Shown here one piece after another: positions 1 to 10,661 of a stretch of DNA of 64,000 bases. Source of the DNA: Thamnaconus septentrionalis (taxonomy: Eukaryota > Chordata > Actinopteri > Tetraodontiformes > Monacanthidae); assembly GCA_009823395.1 (NCBI GenBank), contig CM020511.1:8719001-8783000 (forward strand), read 5' to 3'. The notes under the pieces are model-generated. The model saw only the letters and a list, made by a program, of their open reading frames with translations, did not search any database and was not told the DNA's origin. Made by a program: the position numbers and the translations under genes. Position 1 is the first letter of the stretch. Each line of letters starts with the position of its first letter.

Positions 1-1091
1 CCAGCCTGGTGCACATCTGACCGGAAGCAGCTGCTTCAAAACAACACAAAACAAGAAGCACCATCAGGCTCAGTAATGCATTAAGTAGCCACATATAAGT
101 GAAATCATAAAAGAATGATAATGTCATTATTTAAATGTAAATGTATTGTACGCAACACGAGATATATAACGGTCATTTACATGCTGGACTTTAATTAACT
201 GAATAAAAGCAGTCAAAGAAAAATAAAATACACTTAATTTCAGAAATCAAGTGCAAAAAGTGGTGAAAAATCAATTTTCTGAAGCGGCACTAAAGTGATG
301 GCTGACTCTCAAATATATCTGAACATAAAACATCCTTTTAATCACATTTTTAAATAGAAAAGTCAACAGTCCGAAGAAACCTACTGAAATGTATCTTTGC
401 GCATTTTTAGTGGTTGCACGGTAATTTGAACTTTTTCTAGTGGTTATACGGCGTATACCTGCCTGTCATGTAGACAACACTACTGCTTTGTTACTTTCAA
501 AATGATGATGCATTTTAAAAGAGAAAAAAAGAAAGAACATTTTTTTCTGAATCTGACGGATCAAGTCAAATGCAAACCAAAGTGAGTGCAGACGTCACAA
601 CTGCTTTTTATGACACTTCACGAGGTCTCATCAAAATTCTCCAAGTATGGAAACACCCTTGCCAGAACCCGTCAGGCTTGATTCTGTGATTACAAGGAGC
701 AGTCATAACTGCAAAAGCCGAGTGCTGATCCTTCCTCCTTGGACTTTATTGTCCTGCTGCACCTGCAGCGTCTGACTGCATTGCATTCCAGCTTGTAGGA
801 AAGATTAATTTAAAGCAAACAACATGCAAGACAGTGTATACAAAGTTATAAATATATATATATATATGAACCTCTTACATAAAAAAACATGTAATATTTC
901 AACTCATTTTCACTCAGATAAAGAAATAAATTATTTATCATCAATCATTTCTAATAATCCTTTCAACAATTTCTCAACGACTGCACCTTCCGGTCTCCAA
1001 GGCTATCAGGCCAAATTGAATCCTTCAGCATTTTAATTCAAACTCTACATTGAGCAACTTCAGCTAGAAGACAGAATTGTTGTGCGTGTAC

Positions 1092-1161
1092 CTGGAGAGA
1101 CGAGGAGGGAGACGAGCAGCAGCACCGGGATCAGCAGCATCTCAGCTCTCAGAGTCGCCAT
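1092..1161 (-). CDS. Signal-peptide exon of an unidentified secreted or membrane protein (partial gene)
   Basis: On the minus strand an ATG at 1161 opens 23 codons that read as a classic signal peptide: a short basic start (MATLRAE) followed by a Leu/Val-rich core (MLLIPVLLLVSLLVSP). The exon then meets a good donor (CCAG/GTACAC, phase 1). The next exon would lie at lower coordinates. A candidate acceptor sits at 17-18 with coding sequence 16-1 (G/AT GTG CAC CAG, phase-compatible, reads DVHQAG), but six residues are too few to name a family. The rest of the gene lies outside the window. GPLD1 is the MRS2 neighbour in human and is one idea, but nothing here proves it. Confidence 0.5.
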
Positions 1162-1181
1162 TGGCTTCCCGCTTCTTCCTG

Positions 1182-1214
<33 letters not shown>

Positions 1215-2588
1215 CTTCTATTGCTTCTCTCACAGATGCATTTTGTCACAGATGCATTATCACAGTAGTCCCGCCCACATCATCCTCCACCACAGTGCAT
1301 CGGCAGGTCATTCCTTCAGTGGTTTCACTGATACCTCTGCTGTTTATTCACTGTCAGTCACCGACAGAGACACAGCGGATCAGACATGTCGTCCACCGTG
1401 ATGACGACCCCCGACACCAATGGGGGAGCCTGTATTCATTTTCTGACTTTTTCTGAGGATTCAATCAAGGTCATTGTTTAAAAAAAAAATGGAAGAAAAT
1501 GTAATGACTCAGATTTTTATGAAACTCACAAGGCGGACAAGCAGGATCCAACAACATTTGGATCATATTTTTTTTTAACATGTTGTTTCTGTAGAACCAA
1601 CCAATTGCCCCTGATGGGATTAATAAAGTTTAATAATGTCTCTAAAATGTAGGTATGTCATTACTGAATTGTTAGTGGTTTTCTACTGTAAATTTAAATG
1701 TACATCAACAATCAATCAATCCAATTCCTTGATTTTTACTTTTCATACTTTGATTAATACTATCAATTTTAGGGTAATTACACTTTTGACTTAATGGTAT
1801 TTTTTCCATTCACTTTTCATTAGTTTTAAAGTTATGTTCTGTTTCGTAATACACGGAAATTCATTGTGTCTACTGCGGCAATTGAAATTGAGAATCCTTC
1901 ACTGTTGCTACTTGTCTGTATTTTACTGTGTTTTCCACTAACTTCTTTGACAGTGTGGACAGAGACTGAAAGTGAAGTAGGATCAGCTGGTCTTCCCCAC
2001 TTTAAACTCTGGCCTTTGCATTCATTGTGTTCCTGCAGGGGGCGCTCCACCGTGGCACTGCTTCACTGCTGCATATAGTCTGAAACTTCTGGTGAGTGAC
2101 TGCACTTGACTTCTCCTCCGGGCTGTCACGTAACATTTGTCCAGCACTGACAAAGCGACACGGGAACACACACCCAACACACGCCTGTAGGCCTAACCGG
2201 TCGCACACATGTTCACACACCCTTCTCTTCAAAAAGACGCCTCCCTACCGGTCATTTCTTCCCCCTATGAAGCCAAACACAACACTCACTGGGGTAAAGT
2301 GGAAAACAGTTAGTCGCTCCCCATGACTGTGAGTCATTTCAATTTTAATTTGATGAGTCATGTTCATATGGTGGCATCATCACCTAAGCCACAATATGTC
2401 AAATGAACACCTAAATGTATGCCTTGCATGACATTTAATAGTAAATGTAACAGTCTCCACATGTAAAGAGTAAAGTAAAAGCAAGCAATGAAACTTTTGA
2501 TGAATTTAAACATTAAATTTAAAAATAAATTGTCCTCTAAATAAACATGACCTGTCAAAGGTTGGCCCAAACAAGAGGAAAAAGCAAA

Positions 2589-2647
2589 ACGCACGCACGC
2601 ACGCACGCACGCACGCAGGTGCATGCACACACACACACACACACACT
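2589..2647. repeat. (GCAC)n / (AC)n microsatellite
   Basis: A run of GCAC tetramers passes into an AC dinucleotide run; intergenic. Confidence 0.85.
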
Positions 2648-3266
2648 GTCAATTAGTCTTTTTTTTTTTTATTTGAACTTCTGTAAATGTCATTTTTAAG
2701 AAAATGAGCAAATAGTGGATGCATTGGAAAATAAATACAATCTACAATACAATTCTAAAATGAAACACAACTTGGTCTGACATTGCTCCAGCTCCAAAAA
2801 CATTCAGTAAAGAAACAAAACAGCCTGAGGAGATGTGAATAGTTGGCCTTGATTCCAATAATTATCATGCAAAGTAATGCAATCTTGCAAAAAACAAAAA
2901 AACAAAAAGGTGAACTGACAAACTGACAGGTACTGACAATGCCAGGTACTGACACTGACAGGCGCTCTGATGTTTCTTAGAAGTCCACATTTTTCATGCA
3001 ACCGGGTGAGTAGTCGCAAAAGCAAATCAAAGCAAATCTTCTCATGCTGCAGCCTTTCAATGGCTTTGATGAAACCTAGACAGAGGAAAAAACTGCAGGC
3101 TCATCAGGGTGAAATGAGGGAGAATGGCGATAATCAAACAATCTGCAGAACCATTCAGCCAGTTTACTGACTGAGCTCCTTACTAAACAGAATCACACAG
3201 CAAAGGGAGGAGAAACTGCGCTGGGTTGAAAGCACAACATAATTCTGAATGCATACAAGAGTACAC

Positions 3267-3315
<49 letters not shown>
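3267..3315. repeat. (AAT)n microsatellite
   Basis: About 16 uninterrupted AAT trinucleotides downstream of clptm1l. Confidence 0.9.
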
Positions 3316-3729
3316 TGCTGTTTTTGTTTTTAAAGTCTGTTTTTGAAATGAGTAATGCAATCATTTTATTTACACCTTCATTTATCAGATATCTGCAATG
3401 ATATTAGATGCAGCAGAAGATTAGAGGACTGCTTAAATTTCCGGAACTGAACATTAAAGAATAAATCATCATAATTGTGAGACCTCTCTCTCTTTGCATA
3501 AAGAGCGAAATTGAGATGGTGAGTGTTGACCAGTTGGTTACTTTTCCTGGTAGAGAGCTGAGGGAGAAAAAGGTGGAAGTAAATAGAGGCAGTGCCGAGA
3601 CCTCAGAGTGATCGGAGTCAGAGGCAGAGCATCTGAAAAAGTGCAACAAGTTGCTGACTGCACATCCTGACTGTATTAAAATAGCACGGTATATTAAAAA
3701 AAGAAAAAATGTTGGAAAATAATTTGTCC

Positions 3730-5389
3730 TCATTGAGTCTTTTGTTTCCTGCTGTGGCTCCCAGACTCTCGTCGTCGAGTCTTGGTGGCAAAACGCCTGG
3801 AAAAGACAGAAGATCAGAAGACAAAGGAGATGAGACTCTGTTTATTATATATTTGACTATTATTTAAACACAAAAACTCAGTGAAAATGTTTGCTTTACT
3901 GGTTGAAGGTCTCATCAATGAGGCTGTACAAGTAACATGTGCTCTATCCTGTCAATGCCCTTTGTGACATCACAATGGACAGAGTTCCCTGTGGACTCCT
4001 GGCAGCTTTTTGGTCTCTGTTCAAATATTTGGAAGGGCCAACAAACAATAAAACAATTTAGCAGAAGGTTGTGAACAGAGGGCTAAAATGCTGTTTCGAG
4101 GAGATTTAATAAACTTTGTGTCTGCTCCACTGTGGCGACTGTAAAGAAAAAAATAAACATCTGAGAATGGATTTTTGAAGTTGTAAGGTAAGCCGAGTGG
4201 CGAGGTAAAAATAACACAGTGTTAATCGGAGTCTCTCGTATTGGTGCTATTTTTGTTTCTGTTATAGTTGTCGTTGAGTGTGAAGGGTCATACCGCCGCT
4301 GGTAGAGGTAGAGGAAGAGGAGGACTTCATCCCTGAAGCAGGAGAGCTGATGAGGGGAGGAGAAGGATGCAGAGGAGGAGAGAAGGGAGGCGCAGGAGCA
4401 AAGGTCTGTGATGACGGTGTTCGCCCCCTGGTGGCAAGAGAGAAGAGTGGGCCGAGGCGTCAAAAGGGAGAAGCAAAAAAAGCCGGGGGAGAAAAACTGG
4501 AGGTGGGCCACTCACCCTGTACATCAACACTGAGGCCTCCAGGTGGCTCACGGACCTCAACTGGTGCAGACAAAAAGACAGACAGACAGACGGGGAGAAG
4601 ACAACACGGAGAACGAGTCAGTTCACAGGCGCAACTCATTAAATTTGATTGTCGCGTCGGTCGAGAATCACCTTGTGGTTGATGAAGAGCTGCGGAGCAA
4701 TCGACAAGAAGCCAAAGGCGTAGACTCCTGAGAGGGAGGAGCCAGAGGAGACTGAGTGTCAGTTCAGTTCCATTGAAATGCTCAAAGTCAATAAACCAGG
4801 AAAAAACTTGGCCAACCTGTCACCAGACTGTCAATCAACCAGGAATAGTAGCTGCCAGTAGCATAAGATAAGGGTTAAATCAAAGAAATCACAAATGTTT
4901 TATTAAACAGGAGCATTTTTTAAAATTTATTTAAGGTTTTGTCACCAAACAGCAAACTCTGGAGGCGGCTCACCTCTTTTGACGGAAGTAGGCCAAGGAC
5001 AAAATAGTCCCTCCAATACACAGAGGGAAGAGCAGGTAGGAAAGGCAGCGGGACGCCTGGAGGAGGGAGAGACACAAGGAGGCATCAAGGAAGGATTTCA
5101 AGTGGAACTTTATTGAAAAAAGACAACGATAAAGTTGTGGTGAACCTGCGAGTCGTACTCCATCGTCCTCTGTTCATCTTCATCCAACTTCTTTGCCTGC
5201 TCAGTGGGGGTGGGGGTGGGGGTGACAGAGGAGATCGTCGGCTGTGTTTCACAGGATCCCGATTATTTTTCGGAAATGGATGAAAAAAAGAAGAGCGGAG
5301 CAACGCTCACGTGGAGTTTGGATCTTCTCCACCGCAGCTGGATGCGAAAGACTTTGAAGACCTTACACACCTGCAGGATGACGACGACG

Positions 5390-5420
<31 letters not shown>

Positions 5421-7972
5421 CCACACATTAGTCCTGCGTCTCTGTTCCTTCCAACTGGACCTTCAGCCGGCGGGATGTCCTGCATACTTCCACGCAGGCT
5501 CCCAGTCCGACGGGGAGCAGCACCAGCAAGCTGGTCTCCTCCAGCAGGTGGAGGAAGATCAGCAGGGTGCCGAGGCAGCGCCACAGGACTGTCGGTGGAG
5601 ACACAGGAGGCAGGTTGGAAACGGTCCAGAGAGCTCTGAGCTCAGCAGTGGGTGAGACTCTCACCAGACTTCCGGGACACTCCCACCATGCTCCTCTTCT
5701 TCAACCAGGAGCAGACGTCGTTTTTCAGAGCCAAGAGTTCGCAGATGAGCTGCAGAAGAGTGGAAACCAATTTGAAAAAAAAGAAGAAGCTTCATGTGCA
5801 TGACTTTGGTGTGAGGAAGCTGGAGCAGCAGCGACGTTCTCACTGTGAGGTGCCAGCAACATCCACAGCGACACCAACAGCGACACCTGCTGCCTAAAAA
5901 GAATTCTCTGTTGTTCTATTTCTGCTCTTTCTTTGATTTTTAACAGCAGTCATTCCTACTTTAAAGCAGTGTTTCTCAAAGTGGGGGGCGCACAGTCACG
6001 TCTGGGGGGGGCACGAAACACCGGGCGGGAGGGAGATGGGACGCCCAGGGGAACTAATGTTTTCACGTCAGAACTTTTTCCACGGCGGAACAATTAACCA
6101 AAAGTGTTCAGTAGGTTGTTGCGAAGAAAAACGCTGCTCAGGTACACAGGATGGACAAATATTTGACAGGGACGAAAAGAAGAATTCAGGAGTCCGGTGG
6201 TGGGCAGTGTTCTTTGTTGTTGGGCACTTTTGGCTGTAGAATCGTTCCGCGAGTAGCTGCGGAAATTTGGGGCTTCCAGCCAATGAGGAACCCTGAAACC
6301 CTAACCCTAATTCCAGCCTTATCGCTAACCCTAATGCCATGCAAGTCTATGGGGTCAAAAGTCAACTTTGTCCTAGAGACATGGGGCCACTTGCAGGTTC
6401 ATCGGGATCCCTCAAGACACAGCCACATCAGATTTGGGGCTTCCAGCCAATGAGGAACCCTGAAACCCTAACCCTAATTTCAGCTAACCCTAACCCTAAC
6501 CCTAATTCCAGCCTTATCGCTAACCCTAATGCCATGCAAGTCGATGGGGTCAAAAGTCAACTTTGTCCTAGAGACATGGGGCCACTTGCAGGTTCATCGG
6601 GATCCCTCAAGGCACAGCCACGTCAAATTTGAGGCTTCCAGCCCATAAGGAACCCCGAAACCCTAACCCTAATTTCAGCTAACCCTAACCCTAATTCCAG
6701 CCTTATCGCGAACCCTAATGCCATGCAAGTCTATGGGGTCAAAAGTCAACTTTGTCCTAGAGACATGGGGCCACTTGCAGGTTCATCAGGATCCCTCAAG
6801 ACACAACCACGTCAAATTTGGGGCTTCCAGCCCATAAGGAACCCCGAAACCCTAACCCTAATTTCAGCTAACCCTAACCCTAATTCCAGCCTTATCGCGA
6901 ACCCTAATGCCATGCAAGTCTATGGGGTCAAAAGTCAACTTTGTCCTAGAGACATGGGGCCACTTGCAGGTTCATCAGGATCCCTCAAGACACAACCACG
7001 TCAAATTTGGGGCTTCCGGCCAATGAGGAACCCCGAAACCCTAACCCTAATTTCAGCTAACCCTAACCCTAACCCTAATTCCAGCCTTATCGCTAACCCT
7101 AATGCCATGCAAGTCAATGGGGTCAAAAGTCAACTTTGTCCTAGAGACATGGGACCACTTGCAGGTTCATCAGGATCCCTCAAGACACAGCCACATCAAA
7201 TTTGGGACTTCTAGAAAATGAAATTTGTTTTTCCTCAAGGTGGGGCGTGACAGAGAAAGTTTGAGAACCACTGCTTTAAAGGTCCAGCGTGTAATATTTG
7301 GAGCTTTTTAAGAAGAAACAGCGACATCAAGTGGTGACATGTTAGATTGCAGGCTCTTTCACTCAAGTCCCCTTAGAGCAAGGGTGTCAAATTCAAACAC
7401 ACAGTGGGGCCAAAATGTAAAAGACCTTTAACTTCAACTTTGTGCAACGGATGTGTGACACTGACCTGCACAGCTGTGACCAGCGCCGTCAACACCAGCA
7501 GGTGAAGGTTGGAGCCGGCCAGCGTCTCTTTCATCTCATCGATGAACTCCTCTGTGAAGCCTAGACAGCGAGCAACCACATTGGATTTAGATGACTGGAC
7601 CCACATCCCTTTTTATTTTTGTGGATGATGCGCCACTTTTATCTGCTCACCGAACTGCCGCAGGGAAAACACCACGTCGTGCAGGTGCACCCAGAAGCGG
7701 AACCTCCTCAGGCCCGTTCCCTTGTAGGACACAGTCAGGGGCAGCTGGACGGTGCGGCCTCTGATCTCCTGTCATCACATCGACAGACGTTAAAAGACGT
7801 TAGAAGTTCTACCTCCCACCCAAAAAAACTTTTTCATCCTTATTATTTTTTTTATTTTTGTGTGTCAAACCGCCCTACCATGAGGTCTCTGGTTCTGAAG
7901 CTGAGCTCGTCCACCAGCAGCAGAGGGAGGTAGATCATGTGATGGCCGTTGTTTGAGCTGAGAGGTGAAGAG

Positions 7973-8055
<83 letters not shown>

Positions 8056-9656
8056 CACCTCTTTTTTTCCACCCATTTCATTTTGTATTCTTGTATTTAC
8101 TCTGTCTTAAAAGCAGAGCAATTTCAGTGCAGTAAGAAATGGGAGGCGGACTACACTTGACTACGTTTTCATCCAATTGCTGTAATATCCATAACATTCT
8201 GTCATCAATATTGCAACATATTCCCTGTTATAGCATGAAAACAATTCAACATTTACAACTTTAAGCATTAATAAATACAGGAAACTAGAATTCGTAACTG
8301 CGGTAGGGAGCACAGAGGACCTACACTCGCATGTAGCGCCGCACGTCGTTGGGAAGGCCCGCCTTGCTGAAGGTGAAATCCTCCGACATGACGGTGATTG
8401 ACAGATGAGGCTTCCAATGGGACACCGATTTCACTGCTCGACCTCTCGCCTTCTGCTGGAACCACAAGAAAGTTATCATGAGCGGAGGATTTTGGTTGGT
8501 GGAACGCTAAAAAAAAAAAGCTGGTCATCAGCCTTGCACTGGTTGGCACTGCTGGATGATTGACACGCTGCATGTGACGTCACACCTTGTGCACGGCAGC
8601 GCCCCCCTGTTGGCCAGCGCTGACGGGGGTGGCGTAGGTGGTGAGCTGAGCCGCGTAGTGAACCTCTCGGTTGTCATCCAGGGGCGAGACGCCGGCTCGG
8701 TGGACGTACACGACCGCGTACAGGGAGCCGTTGTCCCTCGTCTCCTGTGGCAGAGTGACGTTGGTCTGCCTGGACAGAGCCAGAGGGAGGTGGAAGGTGA
8801 CACAGCCGGCCAGCGACAACGCGTCATAACGAGAACAGGAGCTCTGAAATATGTCGACACGTGTCACCACCACCCACCTCTCAAATGTAGAATGGGGGTC
8901 AAATGGGTCTATTTTTACCACCAGGCTGAGCGGGCTGTCGTCTGGCACTAGGCAGGTGAAGACACTTAACTGGAAGAATATATGAGTGTGACACGCACAC
9001 GCAAATGATGATAAGAAAACAAAACGCTTTGGTCCCAGTTATCAAACCAAAGTAGCCGACAACTCTGAATTACAGAGGAGGGCAAACTTTTTGACTGGTG
9101 GGCCACATTCGGTTCTAAGATTTGACAGAGGCGCCGGAGCAGGAGCAGATGGATGGAGTGTTTTGGTGACCCACATCACAGGAGAAAAAAATATATTGTG
9201 GGATATGTAGAAAACGTGCTTTCATGTCAACTGATTTTCAGTTGACATGATCAGCTCTTTATCAAAATGACTCTTAAACCCTTGAAAAATAGATGAAATA
9301 CAGCATATTTACGACTTATTTACTATTATTATAATTTCTTCAAGTAAGGCAGACCGGATTAAAAAGCTTATCGGGGCGCATATGGCTCCCGGGCCGTAGT
9401 TTGCCCATACCTGATCTACTGTACAGGGACGATCCCATCAGAAACTTGGTCCTACCTGCAGTCTGGGTCTGGCCGTCAGGTAGGAGGAGATGCAGTGCTC
9501 TCCTCTGCCTCCGTCGCAGGGTTTGGTGTTGAGGAAGCCGTACAGCAGCCACGCCGTGTGAAGCATGTAGACCACAAAGACACCGAGCAGCAGCTTGGCG
9601 ACGGAGCTCCGTTTGGAGCCGCTGTCGGCGGGCTTAGAGCAACACGATGCCAGCAT
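3730..9656 (-). CDS. clptm1l: CLPTM1-like protein (cleft lip and palate transmembrane protein 1-like)
   Basis: Polytopic ER/plasma-membrane protein of the CLPTM1 family; family members have been linked to lipid scrambling and cell survival. Coding exons, 5' to 3': 9656-9456, 8969-8878, 8769-8586, 8455-8325, 7957-7879, 7768-7651, 7560-7466, 5749-5665, 5588-5488, 5370-5311, 5196-5146, 5056-4974, 4851-4817, 4727-4672, 4560-4516, 4427-4294, 3796-3730. They sum to 1617 bp, 538 residues, the same length as human CLPTM1L as I recall it. Landmarks: N-terminal signal-anchor (LLLGVFVVYMLHTAW), an NGSLYA-type lumenal motif, SHWKPHLS, YLPLLLVDEL, FRFWVHLHDVVFSL, LALKNDVCSW, LLEETSLLVLLP, CLSYLLFPLCIGG, YYSWLIDSLV and VYAFGFL. 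The 3' half of the protein has many short exons (one of 35 bp). Head to head with mrs2, with ATGs about 1 kb apart. Oddity: the last two coding exons are much less conserved than expected. Introns contain two hAT-type elements. Confidence 0.94.
5381..5422. repeat. (GAC)n/(AAC)n trinucleotide tract beside a clptm1l splice acceptor
   Basis: GAC triplets pass into about 10 AAC triplets. On the coding (minus) strand this is a GTT/GTC run ending 10 bp before the acceptor of exon 5370-5311, so it occupies the polypyrimidine-tract position. Confidence 0.85.
5967..7273. mobile_element. Non-autonomous hAT-type DNA transposon with an internal tandem array
   Basis: Left end CAGTGTTTCTCAAAGTGGGG and right end, read on the opposite strand, CAGTGGTTCTCAAACTTTC form imperfect terminal inverted repeats of the hAT (Charlie/ZBED-like) kind. 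They are flanked by a perfect 8-bp direct repeat CTTTAAAG (5959-5966 and 7274-7281), the target-site length expected of hAT. There is no transposase; the interior is a tandem array (see separate entry). It lies in the clptm1l intron between coding exons 7560-7466 and 5749-5665. Confidence 0.85.
6262..7212. repeat. ~190-bp tandem array containing telomere-like CCCTAA blocks
   Basis: The phrase TTTGGGGCTTCCAGCCAATG and variants recur at about 6267, 6432, 6628, 6818, 7007 and 7201, giving periods of roughly 165-196 bp. Each unit carries two or three short runs of CCCTAA/AACCCT, then ATGCCATGCAAGTC and GGGTCAAAAGTCAACTTTG. Units differ by point changes and by the number of CCCTAA copies. The long open frames through this array are a by-product of its period and are not genes. 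Confidence 0.9.
7975..8054. repeat. (CA)n microsatellite in a clptm1l intron
   Basis: About 80 bp of CA with a central stretch of CATACA hexamers, starting 18 bp upstream of exon 7957-7879. Confidence 0.9.
9073..9414 (+). mobile_element. hAT-like MITE, family A copy 1 (clptm1l intron 1)
   Basis: Starts CAGAGGAGGGCAAACTTTT and ends CCGGGCCGTAGTTTGCCCAT ACCTG, whose reverse complement CAGGTATGGGCAAACTACGG matches the left end: terminal inverted repeats of the hAT kind. The interior (GGGATATGTAGAAAACGTGC; CCGGATTAAAAAGCTT) is shared with copies at 21743-22085, 43860-44140 and 54200-54318. No coding capacity. No clear 8-bp target duplication is seen. Confidence 0.75.
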
Positions 9657-10661
9657 GGCGGCTGTTTGAAACAGGTCATCGACGGAACAACCTCAGAACG
9701 GTCGCGGGGCTCGTTGGAGGGACCAGAATGTGTAGGCCCGATATCAACACAAGATCCACAGCGGCCACAGCATCCTTCCGGTCTGTCTGCATCCAGAGGG
9801 TGAAGCTGATGCCTGCCCGAACGCATGCGCAGAAAAGTTTTTTTTTTTGTGTGCGGGTTTTGTTTGGTGGTTTTGAATTATTTTTTCTTCCTATTATATC
9901 TCCAAATAATAATTTAAAAAAAAAACAATATATACGCATACGTTCGTGTTGTTATTATTTAAATAATGTATTATAATTAGTACTATAATTAAGGACACTG
10001 TACCTGACTCATTATTCCAGTGGGAAAAAAATATCGAAATCAAATCAAATCGCAATCGAAGTGAAAATGTCACAAACGCTCTGTGTGTCTGTGACGATCT
10101 TTGGTAGTTGGGTTACGCGGCCGCGGTGCATTGTGGTCCGAAACGGTGCTTCTGCTCTGCTGCTGCCTCTGTCCTTTGTTAACCGGAGGAACAACAGCAA
10201 CAACATATTCACCGTGTCAGAACCAGTGGCGTGGAGTTTCGGCAGCTGTTCTGGATTTAACGACGCGTCCTCAGCGGGTTTTCACTGCTGTCGCATTTTA
10301 AGCCGCGAAGAAGCCCGAGGAAGACCCGGTGATGCTAACTGGTGCTAGCATAACAGCCGCACAGCTCCCATAGCGGCGCACCGGAAGTTACTCCAGTGAC
10401 ACGCTTCAGAACTACCAACTACCACTGGTTTTCTGTCACCCAGTCTGTCGTGGTCGTCCTGGCTTTTCTTCCTACTCTGCGTCTTGGTGTCGACCGGTGA
10501 CGACGCTTCCAGCAAACGGACGTCGTTTTTAAATGCCCTTGTTCTCACTCCTAGATCTCTCTCCCCCTGTCATGGAGGCAAAGTTTCGCCGTCCTCATCA
10601 GCGCCTCAACTTCGTGCTGTTGTAACTTGATTTTGTCTTGAAGGCAACGTCTAGTGTCGGC
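9657..10661. promoter_or_regulatory. Shared divergent promoter region of clptm1l and mrs2
   Basis: The two start codons face away from each other across 1005 bp. Near the mrs2 side the DNA is CpG-rich (around 10100-10400), and an ETS-type site ACCGGAAGT lies at about 10380-10388. The middle (about 9840-10040) is AT-rich. No TATA box is evident. mrs2 probably has a 5' UTR from within 10100-10661. Transcription start sites cannot be placed from sequence alone. Confidence 0.5.

Larger units (their letters stand above)
1162..3729. other. Intergenic region plus clptm1l 3' UTR; no gene recognised
   Basis: No open frame here shows family similarity or splice-consistent structure. The stretch is AT-rich, with a GT run at 1184-1213 just upstream of the signal-peptide exon, a CGCA/CA tract at 2589-2647 and an AAT tract at 3267-3315. 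A fragment near 1600-1640 (TTGCCCCTGATGGGATTAAT then AAAG) resembles the 3' tail of fish LINE elements. The clptm1l 3' UTR should occupy roughly 3360-3729: AATAAA on the minus strand at 3366-3371 is a plausible poly(A) signal. Confidence 0.5.

Noticed and set aside
6262..7212. CCCTAA repeats as a true telomere or assembly end
   Set aside because: The hexamers are short interrupted blocks inside a tandem unit, bounded by transposon ends and by clptm1l exons on both sides.
6339..7214. Repetitive open frames of about 100-160 codons with a PRDMGPLAGSSG-like unit
   Set aside because: The ~190-bp tandem units happen to keep one frame open; the sequence is inside a hAT element in an intron and has no protein features.
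10061..10348. Open frame upstream of mrs2 as an alternative N-terminus
   Set aside because: No donor joins it in phase to the mrs2 exons, while the ATG at 10662 gives a closed phase with exon 2 and a suitable targeting peptide; the region is better read as promoter/5' UTR.
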